From: Oscillibacter sp.
Lineage (GTDB): Bacteria > Bacillota > Clostridia > Oscillospirales > Oscillospiraceae
NCBI GenBank assembly: GCA_017447005.1
Contig: JAFSOM010000199.1
Coordinates: forward strand, 1 to 14,056
Reading direction: 5' to 3'
Length of the DNA: 14,056 bases
Positions 1 through 6,918 of this stretch are shown in pieces. How positions within the stretch are numbered: the stretch's first letter is position 1; the number at the start of each line of letters is the position of its first letter. The notes beneath the pieces were generated by a model. It made no database searches, was not told the DNA's origin, and worked only from the letters and a program-made list of their open reading frames with translations. The position numbers and the translations under genes were made by a program.

Positions 1-734
1 CGCGCCGCCTTCGCCAGACGGTACGCGTACACATCCGACAGCGTCCGCAGACCGATTCCGGCGTAGTGGAAATGATGATATGCGTGAGCCAGCAGATAAA
101 CGTAAAAATCCTCGTCGGAAAAGCGGTAGGCGTAAGCGGCGCCGGGTTCGCGCAATAGACGCGTTTTGATGTCCTTATAGTACGCGTAAAGCAACGGCTC
201 CGTGGGGCTAAACAGTTGCGCGTGCATTTCAAAATGGTACATCGGCGGACGCGTGTAGGAAATGTCCTTGCCCTTGCCCGACGGCGTAACCTGACGGTAG
301 CCCCGCGACAACATCCATGTCCGGACGATTCGCCACGCCTCCGGGTCATGCAGAATATCGTTATCGGACATCTCCCGCAGACCGTAGGCCGGATAGAGTG
401 CTTGCAGAATGACGCCTTTCAGCGGCATATGCCAAACGCCGGAGGCCTCCAGAAAAGATAAGATTTCACGGCGTTCGGCGTCGAATAAAACGGCGCGTTT
501 GAGAGCCGCATTGACGGCGGCCCGCCACGGCTTCACAACTTCCGGCGCAAGTTCCGCGCCGATTATCGCGGCGCCCGCCAGCGCCGCCACGGAATGACGC
601 TTCGCAAAACGCAGTAACGCGGGAAAATCGCCGCCGCAAAGCTCCGACAACGTCGCCGCCGATACGGTTTCTCCGTTCAGTCCGCAGGCCATTGCGTACA
701 GTAACGCCGCCGTCATGGGTTCCCGTTCGTCCAT
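1..734 (-). CDS. Nucleotidyltransferase-like protein (PF14907 type), 3' end cut by window edge
   Basis: A continuous minus-strand frame runs off the left edge: 244 codons, no stop. The protein has the hallmarks of the 'uncharacterised nucleotidyltransferase' family: a PLKGVIL segment (K106-G107), then R120 and the acidic triad-like SDNDIL (D124, D126), and further on the LAHAYHHFHYAGIGLR stretch (about 215-230). Family members are usually 350-400 residues, so roughly a third is missing. The start at 734 is chosen for its GGAGAG ribosome site 8 bases upstream. An alternative ATG at 716 overlaps the preceding gene's stop as ATGA. Either way the gene overlaps the ABC transporter end and must be co-transcribed. 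In Firmicute lasso/RiPP clusters such proteins sit beside PqqD and kinase genes. Their substrate is not settled, and transfer of a nucleotide to the peptide or a partner is only inference. Confidence 0.8.
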   Translation of the reverse strand, partial: MDEREPMTAALLYAMACGLNGETVSAATLSELCGGDFPALLRFAKRHSVAALAGAAIIGAELAPEVVKPWRAAVNAALKRAVLFDAERREILSFLEASGVWHMPLKGVILQALYPAYGLREMSDNDILHDPEAWRIVRTWMLSRGYRQVTPSGKGKDISYTRPPMYHFEMHAQLFSPTEPLLYAYYKDIKTRLLREPGAAYAYRFSDEDFYVYLLAHAYHHFHYAGIGLRTLSDVYAYRLAKAA

Positions 735-2455
735 GGGCTTTTCTCTCCGTTCCTCCGGGGTAACGGAAACTCCCGGATTGTTCCGTCCCCGCACAGCCGT
801 ATTTCCCGGTCGCAGACTTCCAGCGCCGCGGGGCGGTGCGTCACAATCAGCGCGGCGCAGTCCGTCATGCGGCGCAGATTCCGCAAAAGCCGCGCCTCCA
901 ATTCCTCATCCAACGCGCTCGTCGCCTCGTCCAGCAACAATACCGGACGCCGTGAAAACACCGCCCGCGCAATCGCCAGCCGTTGCAACTGCCCCTCCGA
1001 CCATCCCGCGCCGCGTTCGCCGACACGCGCCGCCAAGCCTTCCGGCCTCTCGCGCACAAATTCCGCCGCGCAAGCCGCCTCCAACGCGTCCCAGATGTCC
1101 GCCTCGCGCTTGACGCCGTCCGCGTCGCCAAACGCGACCGTCTCCCGCACGTCGCCCGCCAGCAGTTGAAGGCCTTGCGGCACATACGCGAACAGCCGCC
1201 GCCATGACGCGTCCAGCGGGAGAACGCCGTCGGACGAGAGCAGAACGCGTTCCCCGGCGTCCAGCGGGTAGAGGCATAGTAACAGCTTCAAGAGGGAACT
1301 TTTTCCGCTTCCGGAAACGCCCGTCAGCGCGACAAATTCCCCTTTCCGTATGGTTACATTGACGTTCCTCAGTATCGGCGTATCGGCGCGGTAACGGAAA
1401 GCGGCGTCCCGGAATGATAGCGCCGTAAAAGAACGCTCGTAAAAGCGGCGGACTTCGGCGGCGGACTTTTGCGGCGCGGAACAGTCACGCGCCCACGCTT
1501 CCGCCTCCATGAGCCGTTCCGCGCTCGCCAACATCGCGTAGTAGCGCGGCAAATAGCCGCTGACGTTCGCTAACGGCGTTTGCGCCTGTCCAATCAACTG
1601 CATGACCGCCACTAAAGAGCCGTAGGACATCTCCCCGTGTAGAATCTTCCATCCGCAGTAAACGCTCCCGGCGACTTTCGCGCCGTTCATCAGCGCCCCG
1701 AGTCCGACGCCGCAGAAGTTGGCGAAACGGTTGCGGCGTAAGCGCGCCTTGCGGTGCAAGTCCATATAGCGTCGCGCCTGACTAAGCGCGGCCTCTTCCC
1801 GTGAAAAGGCGCGTATTATCAGCATACCCGACAGCGATTCCTGAAAATGTACGCGTACTTGTCCGTCGGCCTCCTGTTGCGCCCGGTGCAGTTCCTTCAA
1901 GCCGCGCCGGAAACGGAACGTCAGCGCAAGCGCCGCGACCCCGACGGGCGGGAGTATCCACGCAAGCCCCGGAATCAGCACTATCAGCGCCGCCACGGCC
2001 CCCAGTATCTGACAGCCCATGCCCGCCACATCCGGCAATATCTCCGCCACGCCTTTCGCCGTCACGGACGCGTCGGAAGTCAGACGGTTCATCCATTCGC
2101 CGCTATGCGTTGCGCTGACGGCGGCGAAATCGCGGTCAAGCAAAGTCGAGAACAGACGCGCCTTGAACGCGTTTTCCGCGCCGGATTCGGTATCTTCCCG
2201 CAGGAAGCGGAGCGCGGCGCGTAAGCCTAACAGAAGGATTTGCGCGAGCGTCAGGAAAACGGCGTATCGCGTAAAGGACGCGACGGAACGCGCCACGGCC
2301 TGATTGACCAGTCCGCGATAGAGCCACGCGGAACCCACGCCCAGTAACGCGACAGCGATTTGCAGGAGCAGGAGCCATAACACGCCCCATTTCCATTTCC
2401 CCGCCACGCGGACGGCCCAGCGCAATGACGCCGGAAATTTTATCGGCACAGGCAT
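713..2455 (-). CDS. ABC transporter, fused permease and ATPase (peptide exporter type)
   Basis: 580-residue half-transporter. The N-terminal half holds hydrophobic segments (about 24-48, 64-80, 144-180 and 250-270) forming an exporter-type membrane domain. The C-terminal half is a complete ATPase: Walker A GVSGSGKSS (379-387), Q-loop Q427 in YVPQG, signature WSEGQ (485-489, a variant of LSGGQ), Walker B PVLLLDE (504-510) and H-loop H540. No C39 peptidase precedes the membrane domain, so leader removal must be done by another protein. It probably works as a homodimer in the cytoplasmic membrane. It starts 4 bases after the upstream peptidase stop and overlaps the nucleotidyltransferase start, so it belongs to the same operon. 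Export of the mature modified peptide, also giving self-immunity, is the most likely role, inferred from context. Confidence 0.92.
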   Translation of the reverse strand: MPVPIKFPASLRWAVRVAGKWKWGVLWLLLLQIAVALLGVGSAWLYRGLVNQAVARSVASFTRYAVFLTLAQILLLGLRAALRFLREDTESGAENAFKARLFSTLLDRDFAAVSATHSGEWMNRLTSDASVTAKGVAEILPDVAGMGCQILGAVAALIVLIPGLAWILPPVGVAALALTFRFRRGLKELHRAQQEADGQVRVHFQESLSGMLIIRAFSREEAALSQARRYMDLHRKARLRRNRFANFCGVGLGALMNGAKVAGSVYCGWKILHGEMSYGSLVAVMQLIGQAQTPLANVSGYLPRYYAMLASAERLMEAEAWARDCSAPQKSAAEVRRFYERSFTALSFRDAAFRYRADTPILRNVNVTIRKGEFVALTGVSGSGKSSLLKLLLCLYPLDAGERVLLSSDGVLPLDASWRRLFAYVPQGLQLLAGDVRETVAFGDADGVKREADIWDALEAACAAEFVRERPEGLAARVGERGAGWSEGQLQRLAIARAVFSRRPVLLLDEATSALDEELEARLLRNLRRMTDCAALIVTHRPAALEVCDREIRLCGDGTIREFPLPRRNGEKSPWTNGNP

Positions 2456-2459
2456 TTCC

Positions 2460-2915
2460 TCACAGTCCCCGGCGAACGTCGCGTTTTTTGATAAGTTCCC
2501 GCGCTTTTCTTGGGAAACGCCGGATTTTCTTCCACAGTTTCCGCGCAGGATACAGCCAAAGCCATAGCCGGACTTCCAGCCGATAGCGAGGGTTCGTCGT
2601 TTCTACGCGCTTGCCGTCCCGGACAAACGCCCGCATGACGCCGAGAATCTCGTTATCCGTAATGCCGTACTCCATGCGCTCGGCGTTGTCGCCCCGGATG
2701 GCGTAGTCACGCGGGCGCACGGCTAACACGCGGTGCAACACATAACGCCCGTCGGGGCGGCGGTACAGGGCCACGTCGTACTTTTTCAGGCGTCCGGCGG
2801 CGGGTTCGATAATTATCAAATCTTTGTCCGAACGGATAAACGGCGCCATACTGTTTCCCATGCCTTTATAAACTAAAAAGCCGTCCCGCGCCAGCAAATC
2901 CTCGTAGCGCGTCAT
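2460..2915 (-). CDS. Small S24/S26-family peptidase, SEC11-like Ser/His type
   Basis: 151 residues. The GNSMAP motif supplies the candidate nucleophile Ser22. After it comes KKYDVALYR (44-52), then YVLHRV with His61 where Lys sits in typical bacterial signal peptidase I, then RGDN (74-77). The Ser/His/Asp arrangement is that of archaeal/ER SEC11 and SipW-like enzymes. There is no N-terminal membrane anchor. The only hydrophobic patch is about 114-122, followed by a strongly basic tail (125-149). Its start overlaps the PqqD-like gene's stop by 4 bases (ATGA), so translation is coupled. Standing between a PqqD-like protein and an exporter that lacks a protease domain, it is a good candidate for cutting the leader from the 41-residue peptide, but this is inference. 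A degenerate regulator of the S24 type is the alternative. Confidence 0.8.
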   Translation of the reverse strand: MTRYEDLLARDGFLVYKGMGNSMAPFIRSDKDLIIIEPAAGRLKKYDVALYRRPDGRYVLHRVLAVRPRDYAIRGDNAERMEYGITDNEILGVMRAFVRDGKRVETTNPRYRLEVRLWLWLYPARKLWKKIRRFPRKARELIKKRDVRRGL

Positions 2916-3172
2916 TCCTCCAACGCTCCGATTCTCCGCAAGATATTGAGAATCCGTTCCACGTCCGCCGCGATGACGCCAATAGGCGCGTCGTATTCCG
3001 CGTACATAGCGGATACAATCGCCTCTTTGGTGGTGTCCTGTTTCAGACGGTCTACAATAAACGCGGCGGTCTCGTTACTGCGTACAATCCCGCTGAACGC
3101 GGCCCCCTCCACGGCTACCATAATCTGCTTATCGCCTATCGTCTGCGTGACGAACTCTTTTTTCAATCTCAA
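2912..3172 (-). CDS. PqqD-family protein (RiPP leader-recognition element)
   Basis: 86 residues with the PqqD fold pattern: a short beta N-terminus (KKEFVTQTIGDKQIMVAVEG), the NETAAFIVDRL helix about 33-43, an acidic connector, then helix DVERILNILRRIGALEE at the C-terminus. PqqD-like domains bind the leader of precursor peptides and present it to the modifying enzymes. The start is TTG at 3172, supported by an AAAGGAGAG ribosome site shortly upstream. No ATG is available in the right place. It lies 20 bases after the kinase and overlaps the peptidase by 4 bases. In lasso clusters the equivalent is protein B1. Assignment to the family is firm, and the peptide at 4188-4313 is the obvious partner. 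Confidence 0.88.
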   Translation of the reverse strand: MRLKKEFVTQTIGDKQIMVAVEGAAFSGIVRSNETAAFIVDRLKQDTTKEAIVSAMYAEYDAPIGVIAADVERILNILRRIGALEE

Positions 3173-3192
3173 AAGGACTCTCTCCTTTCTAT

Positions 3193-4023
3193 CTATGCGC
3201 CGCTATGCGTGACGGTTTCTATTTCTGGACCCTCTCCGCCACGCGACGCGGATTCCGTTTCCGGACGGCGAACGCCACGCGACGCGGCCTCCGCTTCCAG
3301 ACGCTCGATTCCGCGGAACGCAATCTCCGCCGCGTCCGGGTTCAGATTGCAGCCCAGCCGATAGAACGGCGTCCGCTCCACGATTTCCTTTTCCAGCGTC
3401 AGGACTTTCAGCGAAAGCGACGGCTCCGCACAGCGCAACGCATGAAGATATAAAACCTTGAACGGGTCAGAACAGCGTTCGACATGGTTGAAGCTGTCCC
3501 GTTCCAACTCCACAATCGCCCGAACTGGCGCGGACAGATTCCGGCTCAGACGCCGCTTTCCATTCCACGGCGTCCCCCAGACGAAAACGCCTCCGTCCGT
3601 GACCTTTAACAGCGGCTTGTCGTCGTTGATAACCGTCACGCGCTCCCCAAAACGCTCCCGCCAGAATTGCGTGTGCGTACTCTTGCCCGTACCGCTGTCA
3701 GCGGTGAAGAGAAACGCCTGTCCATCCAGCGTCAGCGCGGAAGCGTGGAACAACAGGGCATTGTAAGCCAAAAGCCCCTCGCACAGTTTCCGGTGAAGCG
3801 CCTGATTTTCCCAGAACCAGTCCGGACAGGCCTTCGCCGCGTCCCCATGGATTTGCGTATAACGGGCTTGGATTTCAGCGCATTCGGCCCGCGTGGGCGC
3901 GACGGTCAGCGCGGCGGACGAATCCGAGAGGTATTCCCGGAAAAAGCGCCGGTTTTGCGGATATTGACACCGGATTTCCACGGGAACCCCGGCTAACGCG
4001 ACAGTAAAGCGTAAAGGATTCAT
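3193..4023 (-). CDS. HPr kinase/PEP-carboxykinase-like kinase of RiPP clusters
   Basis: 276 residues from the ATG at 4023, preceded by TTGGAGAA. A longer frame reaches 4167 but has no ribosome site and an Arg-rich, non-protein-like extension. Seen: FHASAL (92-97), P-loop ADSGTGKS (108-115), acidic INDDKP (132-137) and GTPWNGK (150-156), the layout of HPr-kinase-related proteins. Relatives in paeninodin-type lasso clusters phosphorylate the precursor peptide on a C-terminal Ser. Here the neighbouring peptide ends in Tyr and has a single Ser (28), so the site would differ or the substrate is something else. The last 35 residues are three imperfect 12-residue repeats that look added to the domain. 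It lies second in the operon, right after the peptide gene. Confidence 0.85.
   Translation of the reverse strand: MNPLRFTVALAGVPVEIRCQYPQNRRFFREYLSDSSAALTVAPTRAECAEIQARYTQIHGDAAKACPDWFWENQALHRKLCEGLLAYNALLFHASALTLDGQAFLFTADSGTGKSTHTQFWRERFGERVTVINDDKPLLKVTDGGVFVWGTPWNGKRRLSRNLSAPVRAIVELERDSFNHVERCSDPFKVLYLHALRCAEPSLSLKVLTLEKEIVERTPFYRLGCNLNPDAAEIAFRGIERLEAEAASRGVRRPETESASRGGEGPEIETVTHSGA
3196..3303 (-). repeat. 36-bp-period tandem repeats coding the kinase tail
   Basis: The 3' end of the kinase gene carries three imperfect 12-codon units (residues 242-253, 254-265 and 266-276). Two of them share 29-bp blocks at 3239-3267 and 3275-3303 that differ at only a few positions, exactly 36 bases apart. 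The encoded units follow a pattern like PETESASRGGEG. The third unit, nearest the stop, is more diverged. Confidence 0.75.
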
Positions 4024-4027
4024 ATCA

Positions 4028-4093
4028 GTTCTCCAAGCGGGATAGATTGCGGGGCGACGCGTAGGACAAGCGGAACGGATTACAGGGCGGCGC
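4028..4093 (-). repeat. Two imperfect 33-bp tandem copies before the kinase start
   Basis: In the 164-base gap between the peptide gene and the kinase, 4061-4093 and 4028-4060 match at 23 of 33 positions. Each starts with a CGCCGCCC/CGTCGCCC block and includes CCGCTTG. The second copy merges into the kinase ribosome site. The function is unknown. Confidence 0.5.
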
Positions 4094-4095
4094 AT

Positions 4096-4133
4096 AGAAA
4101 AGGGGCGGACATCGAATTTCTCCAACATCCGCC
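4096..4133 (-). terminator. Possible leaky terminator/processing hairpin between peptide gene and kinase
   Basis: On the minus strand GGCGGA (4133-4128) pairs with TCCGCC (4109-4104) across an 18-base loop, followed by CCTTTTCT. A hairpin here would let the peptide be made in excess over its enzymes, as is common in RiPP operons. The stem is only 6 bp and the loop is long, so this is weak. Confidence 0.3.
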
Positions 4134-4187
4134 GCTTTCCCTCAGATTTGCCCCTACGGGCCGCCATACGGACGAATCATCAGGGAA

Positions 4188-4313
4188 TCAGTATTCCTCT
4201 TCCTCTCCCCACATGATAGGAAGCTCGTTACTGCCTTCCAAGGCGATTTCCCCGGTCAGCTCCTCCACTTCCATTTCGGGGCGCTGATATTTTTTCAGCT
4301 GATATTTTTTCAT
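4188..4313 (-). CDS. 41-residue putative RiPP precursor peptide
   Basis: A short gene with an excellent ribosome site (AAGGAGG, 10 bases before ATG) and its own promoter upstream. The peptide opens with MKKYQLKKYQRPEM, is rich in acidic residues, and ends with LPIMWGEEEEY. The YQRP at 9-12 fits the YxxP element that PqqD-like proteins bind in lasso leaders. T20-G21 could be the leader end: cutting after G21 leaves a 20-residue core with Glu at position 9, the ring residue position in lasso peptides, but its first residue would be Glu, which is unusual. There is no Cys and only one Ser (28), which excludes lanthipeptide or sactipeptide chemistry. The next genes encode a kinase, a PqqD protein, a peptidase and an exporter. 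The gene call is good. The product class is open. Confidence 0.7.
   Translation of the reverse strand: MKKYQLKKYQRPEMEVEELTGEIALEGSNELPIMWGEEEEY
4283..4312 (-). repeat. Exact 15-bp tandem duplication at the precursor start
   Basis: The unit read on the minus strand as TGAAAAAATATCAGC occurs twice with no gap (4312-4298 and 4297-4283). It doubles the K-K-Y-Q block of the leader, so there are two tyrosines (4 and 9), and only the second is followed by the RP of YxxP. Confidence 0.9.
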
Positions 4314-4332
4314 AAGAGCCAATCCTCCTTAC

Positions 4333-4356
4333 GAGACGGGACGCGGAAAACGTCTC
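4333..4356 (-). promoter_or_regulatory. Leader-RNA inverted repeat upstream of the precursor RBS
   Basis: GAGACG (4356-4351) and CGTCTC (4338-4333) are perfect 6-bp complements with a 12-base loop. They sit in the roughly 97-base untranslated leader, ending 3 bases before the AAGGAGG. The hairpin could affect translation of the peptide. There is no direct evidence. Confidence 0.3.
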
Positions 4357-4417
4357 CGCCTTGACGCATTCAGGCGCGGAACGACGCCGCTTTCATTCCT
4401 GATAAGATTCCTCTTTC

Positions 4418-4446
4418 ACTATACTACTTTCCGGCCCCGATTGCAA
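4418..4446 (-). promoter_or_regulatory. Sigma-A-type promoter of the RiPP operon
   Basis: -35 TTGCAA (4446-4441), 17-base spacer, -10 TATAGT (4423-4418). The start of transcription should be near 4411, giving an untranslated leader of about 97 bases. It lies between the GH36 gene stop and the peptide gene. Its upstream AAAACCGC and spacer GGAAAGTA recur at the M20 gene promoter. Confidence 0.7.
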
Positions 4447-4476
4447 GCGGTTTTCACGGATTCCGCAAGGAAAATT

Positions 4477-6819
4477 TCAGTTCTTCCCCGGCGCGACCGC
4501 CCGCAGACAGTACAGGCGGGAATCAAAATCGCGGAGGGCCGTCCATTCGACTTCCCGCGCCATGTTCGCGTAGGACGCTGCCATCGCCGCCGCGGACGCG
4601 TCCTCAAAATTCAGCGTCACGCCTACCGCGTCCATCTGTTCCATCGCCGCGACGACTTGCGTTTCCGTCACGTGGGCGGACGGGTCTTTCGGGAGCAGGC
4701 CGAATTGCATCAGCTCGTCCCCGCCCATACGCGTATTGCCGTTGATTTCGTACTCGTACTCCGGATTCAGGCCTTGCAACTTCAACTGACAGAATCCCGT
4801 ATTGACCGTGTTCAGGAGCTTATAGAACCCGACGACCGCCGCCGTTTTATCCGGGCTGACGACCATCCACGCGCCGTAACGCCCCTGATACGGGTCAACG
4901 AGGCGGTAGAAGTCGCCGTATTGAATCAGTTCCCGGTTCTCTTTCATGAACGCGATTTGCTCTTTGATTTTCTCAAATCCGTGCGCGTCGAGTTCGTTCA
5001 GGTCCATCTCGTACCCGAAGGCGCCGAAAAACGCGACGTTAGCCCGTGTCGACAACGGCGCGACGCGTCCGGTCTGCTGATTCGGACAGGTGGAAACGTG
5101 CGCCCCGCAGGACGAAACCGGGTAGCCATAGGAAGAGCCGTACTGAATGCGCAGACGTTCGGCGGCGTCGGTGTCGTCGGAGCACCACGCTTGCGGCGCG
5201 TAATAGAGCATTCCGGCGTCGTAACGGCTCCCGCCGCTCGCGCAGGATTCAAAGAGGACTTCAGGGAACGCCGTCCGCAGTTTTTCATACAGACTGTAGA
5301 CGCCCAGAATATAGCGGTGGTAAATCTCGCCCTGTCTGTCGGCGTGCCAATGCGACGAGTAACACTCCGTAATCGAGCGGTTCATATCCCATTTAATATA
5401 GGACAGCTTCACGCCGTCAAAGGCCTTCATGAGCATGTCATAGACGCATTCCACGACTTCCGGGTTGGAGAAGTCGAGAACCAGTTGACAGCGGCCCAGA
5501 CTTTTCGAGCGTCCCGGAACGCCTAAGGCGTATTCGGGATGGGCGCGGTACAATTCGGAATCTTCATTGACCATTTCCGGCTCAATCCAGATACCGAAGC
5601 GCATACCGAGCGCGTTGATTTTCTCCGAGAGGCCGCGCAAGCCGTCGGGCAGTTTGGAGTGGTCAACGTACCAGTCGCCGAGGCCGGAAAACTCGCTCCG
5701 GCGTCCGAACCAGCCGTCGTCGAGTACGAACAGTTCCACGCCCGCTTCCGCCGCTTTTCCGGCGATATTCAAAATTTCGCGTTCCGTGAAACGCATTCCG
5801 GTGGCTTCCCAGTTGTTGAGCAGTACCGGGCGCGGACGGTCGCGCCAGTAGCCCCGCGCCACGCGTTCCCGCAGGATATGGTGCAACGTCCCGGAAAGCC
5901 CGTTGAGGCCGTCGGCGCTATAGGAAAGCAACGCTTCCGGGGTGTGGAACGTCTCACCGGGGGCCAGTTTCCAGCGGAAATTGCGCGGGTTGATTCCCAT
6001 GGAAACGCGGGTGACATCGTAGGTGTCAACCTCCGCCTGCGCCAGAAAGTTTCCGGAATAGACGAGCGAAAAGCCGTAACATTCGCCGCTTGATTCCGTC
6101 GTGTGGGAACGTTTCAGGATGACAAAGGGGTTTTCGTGGGCGCTGGAATGTCCGCGCATGGACTCCGCCGCCGTGACGCCGGGGAGTAAGTCACGGGTTA
6201 TCGGCTGACGCTCCCGGCCCCACGCGCCCGAAAACTGCATCCATTGGAAGTCACGGTCGGGGAAGTCCACGCTCACGGACATGGCCCGCCCTAAAAAGAG
6301 CGTCTCCGTGCCGCGATTGGCGAAACTCGCGCTCCGCGCTATCACGTTGTAATTGGCGAACACGGTATAGGTCAAGGTCAGTTCCGTACTGGTCACGCGG
6401 TCACGGAGAAACAGTTCGAGGGTGTCCGCTTCCGTGTCGGCTTCCGTATAGGAATGGGGCAATCCGGGAAGGTCGGGCTTGCCGGAATAAATACGGTGTC
6501 CGGTATAGGTGAAGTCGCTGATTGCGCTCCCGTTCTCCTGTATCAGCTCGAAGGCGGGCTGACGGAAATCCGACGTTCCGAAGCAGGGGTATTCCTGACG
6601 GGCGAACTCCAGCGAAAAATTAGCGCGTTCCCGCATGGGCCAAGAGGAAATCGGGCGGCACGTGTTTTCGATGAGATGGGCGAAACTGTCGCGGTCGCGC
6701 AGACGGGCGCCGAAGTAAATCTGTCCGGCGTGGGCGTTGGGCAACAGGCCGATAATATAACTGATGTCGGCGTTGTAGAGGTGGAACTCCCCCGACGCCT
6801 CATGGTAGCTGATGGGCAA
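4477..6819 (-). CDS. GH36 alpha-galactosidase
   Basis: 780 residues from a TTG start at 6819, chosen because AAAGGGGAG lies 6 bases upstream and the product then begins MPISYHE, as relatives do. The longer frame from ATG 6867 has no ribosome site. It removes terminal alpha-1,6-galactose from melibiose, raffinose or galactomannan fragments. Seen: an N-terminal beta-sandwich (about 1-310), then the barrel starting PVLLNNWEATGM, with VLDDGWFG, the nucleophile motif IKWDMNR (Asp478 in this numbering), the ESCASGG substrate loop, and acid/base CSDDTD (Asp548). No signal peptide, so it is cytoplasmic and needs an importer, which is not in the window. The length equals that of the usual tetrameric form. 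No strong promoter is visible. Weak candidates are an extended -10 TGTTATCAT and a GCGACA-18-TACATT pair in the gap after the metallophosphoesterase. Confidence 0.95.
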   Translation of the reverse strand: MPISYHEASGEFHLYNADISYIIGLLPNAHAGQIYFGARLRDRDSFAHLIENTCRPISSWPMRERANFSLEFARQEYPCFGTSDFRQPAFELIQENGSAISDFTYTGHRIYSGKPDLPGLPHSYTEADTEADTLELFLRDRVTSTELTLTYTVFANYNVIARSASFANRGTETLFLGRAMSVSVDFPDRDFQWMQFSGAWGRERQPITRDLLPGVTAAESMRGHSSAHENPFVILKRSHTTESSGECYGFSLVYSGNFLAQAEVDTYDVTRVSMGINPRNFRWKLAPGETFHTPEALLSYSADGLNGLSGTLHHILRERVARGYWRDRPRPVLLNNWEATGMRFTEREILNIAGKAAEAGVELFVLDDGWFGRRSEFSGLGDWYVDHSKLPDGLRGLSEKINALGMRFGIWIEPEMVNEDSELYRAHPEYALGVPGRSKSLGRCQLVLDFSNPEVVECVYDMLMKAFDGVKLSYIKWDMNRSITECYSSHWHADRQGEIYHRYILGVYSLYEKLRTAFPEVLFESCASGGSRYDAGMLYYAPQAWCSDDTDAAERLRIQYGSSYGYPVSSCGAHVSTCPNQQTGRVAPLSTRANVAFFGAFGYEMDLNELDAHGFEKIKEQIAFMKENRELIQYGDFYRLVDPYQGRYGAWMVVSPDKTAAVVGFYKLLNTVNTGFCQLKLQGLNPEYEYEINGNTRMGGDELMQFGLLPKDPSAHVTETQVVAAMEQMDAVGVTLNFEDASAAAMAASYANMAREVEWTALRDFDSRLYCLRAVAPGKN

Positions 6820-6835
6820 TGGAAACTCCCCTTTC

Positions 6836-6879
6836 GGTAATTGTTTTCGGCATGATAACAGGCGCATACGGAAATTACC
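6836..6879 (-). promoter_or_regulatory. Possible operator: split inverted repeat upstream of GH36 gene
   Basis: GGTAATT at 6836-6842 and AATTACC at 6873-6879 are perfect complements about 37 bases centre to centre, directly before the GH36 ribosome site. They could bind a dimeric sugar regulator or cause looping. No regulator gene is adjacent, and the length is short enough for chance. Confidence 0.25.
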
Positions 6880-6918
6880 ATGGGAAAATGTAATCGGTAT
6901 CCGGATAGAATGTCGCGT

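Noticed and set aside
4024..4167. N-terminal extension of the kinase to ATG 4167
   Set aside because: No ribosome site, Arg/Pro-rich, made partly of 33-bp repeats; the ATG at 4023 has GGAG in place and starts the domain as in relatives.
4331..4410. Riboswitch in the RiPP operon leader
   Set aside because: The leader is only about 97 bases with one 6-bp stem and no recognisable aptamer motif.
4441..5526. 361-codon plus-strand open frame
   Set aside because: It lies antisense within the GH36 gene, has no ribosome site and an Arg/His-rich composition typical of shadow frames in GC-rich DNA.
6820..6867. ATG 6867 as GH36 start
   Set aside because: No Shine-Dalgarno before it; the TTG at 6819 has AAAGGGGAG and gives the usual MPISYHE-like start.
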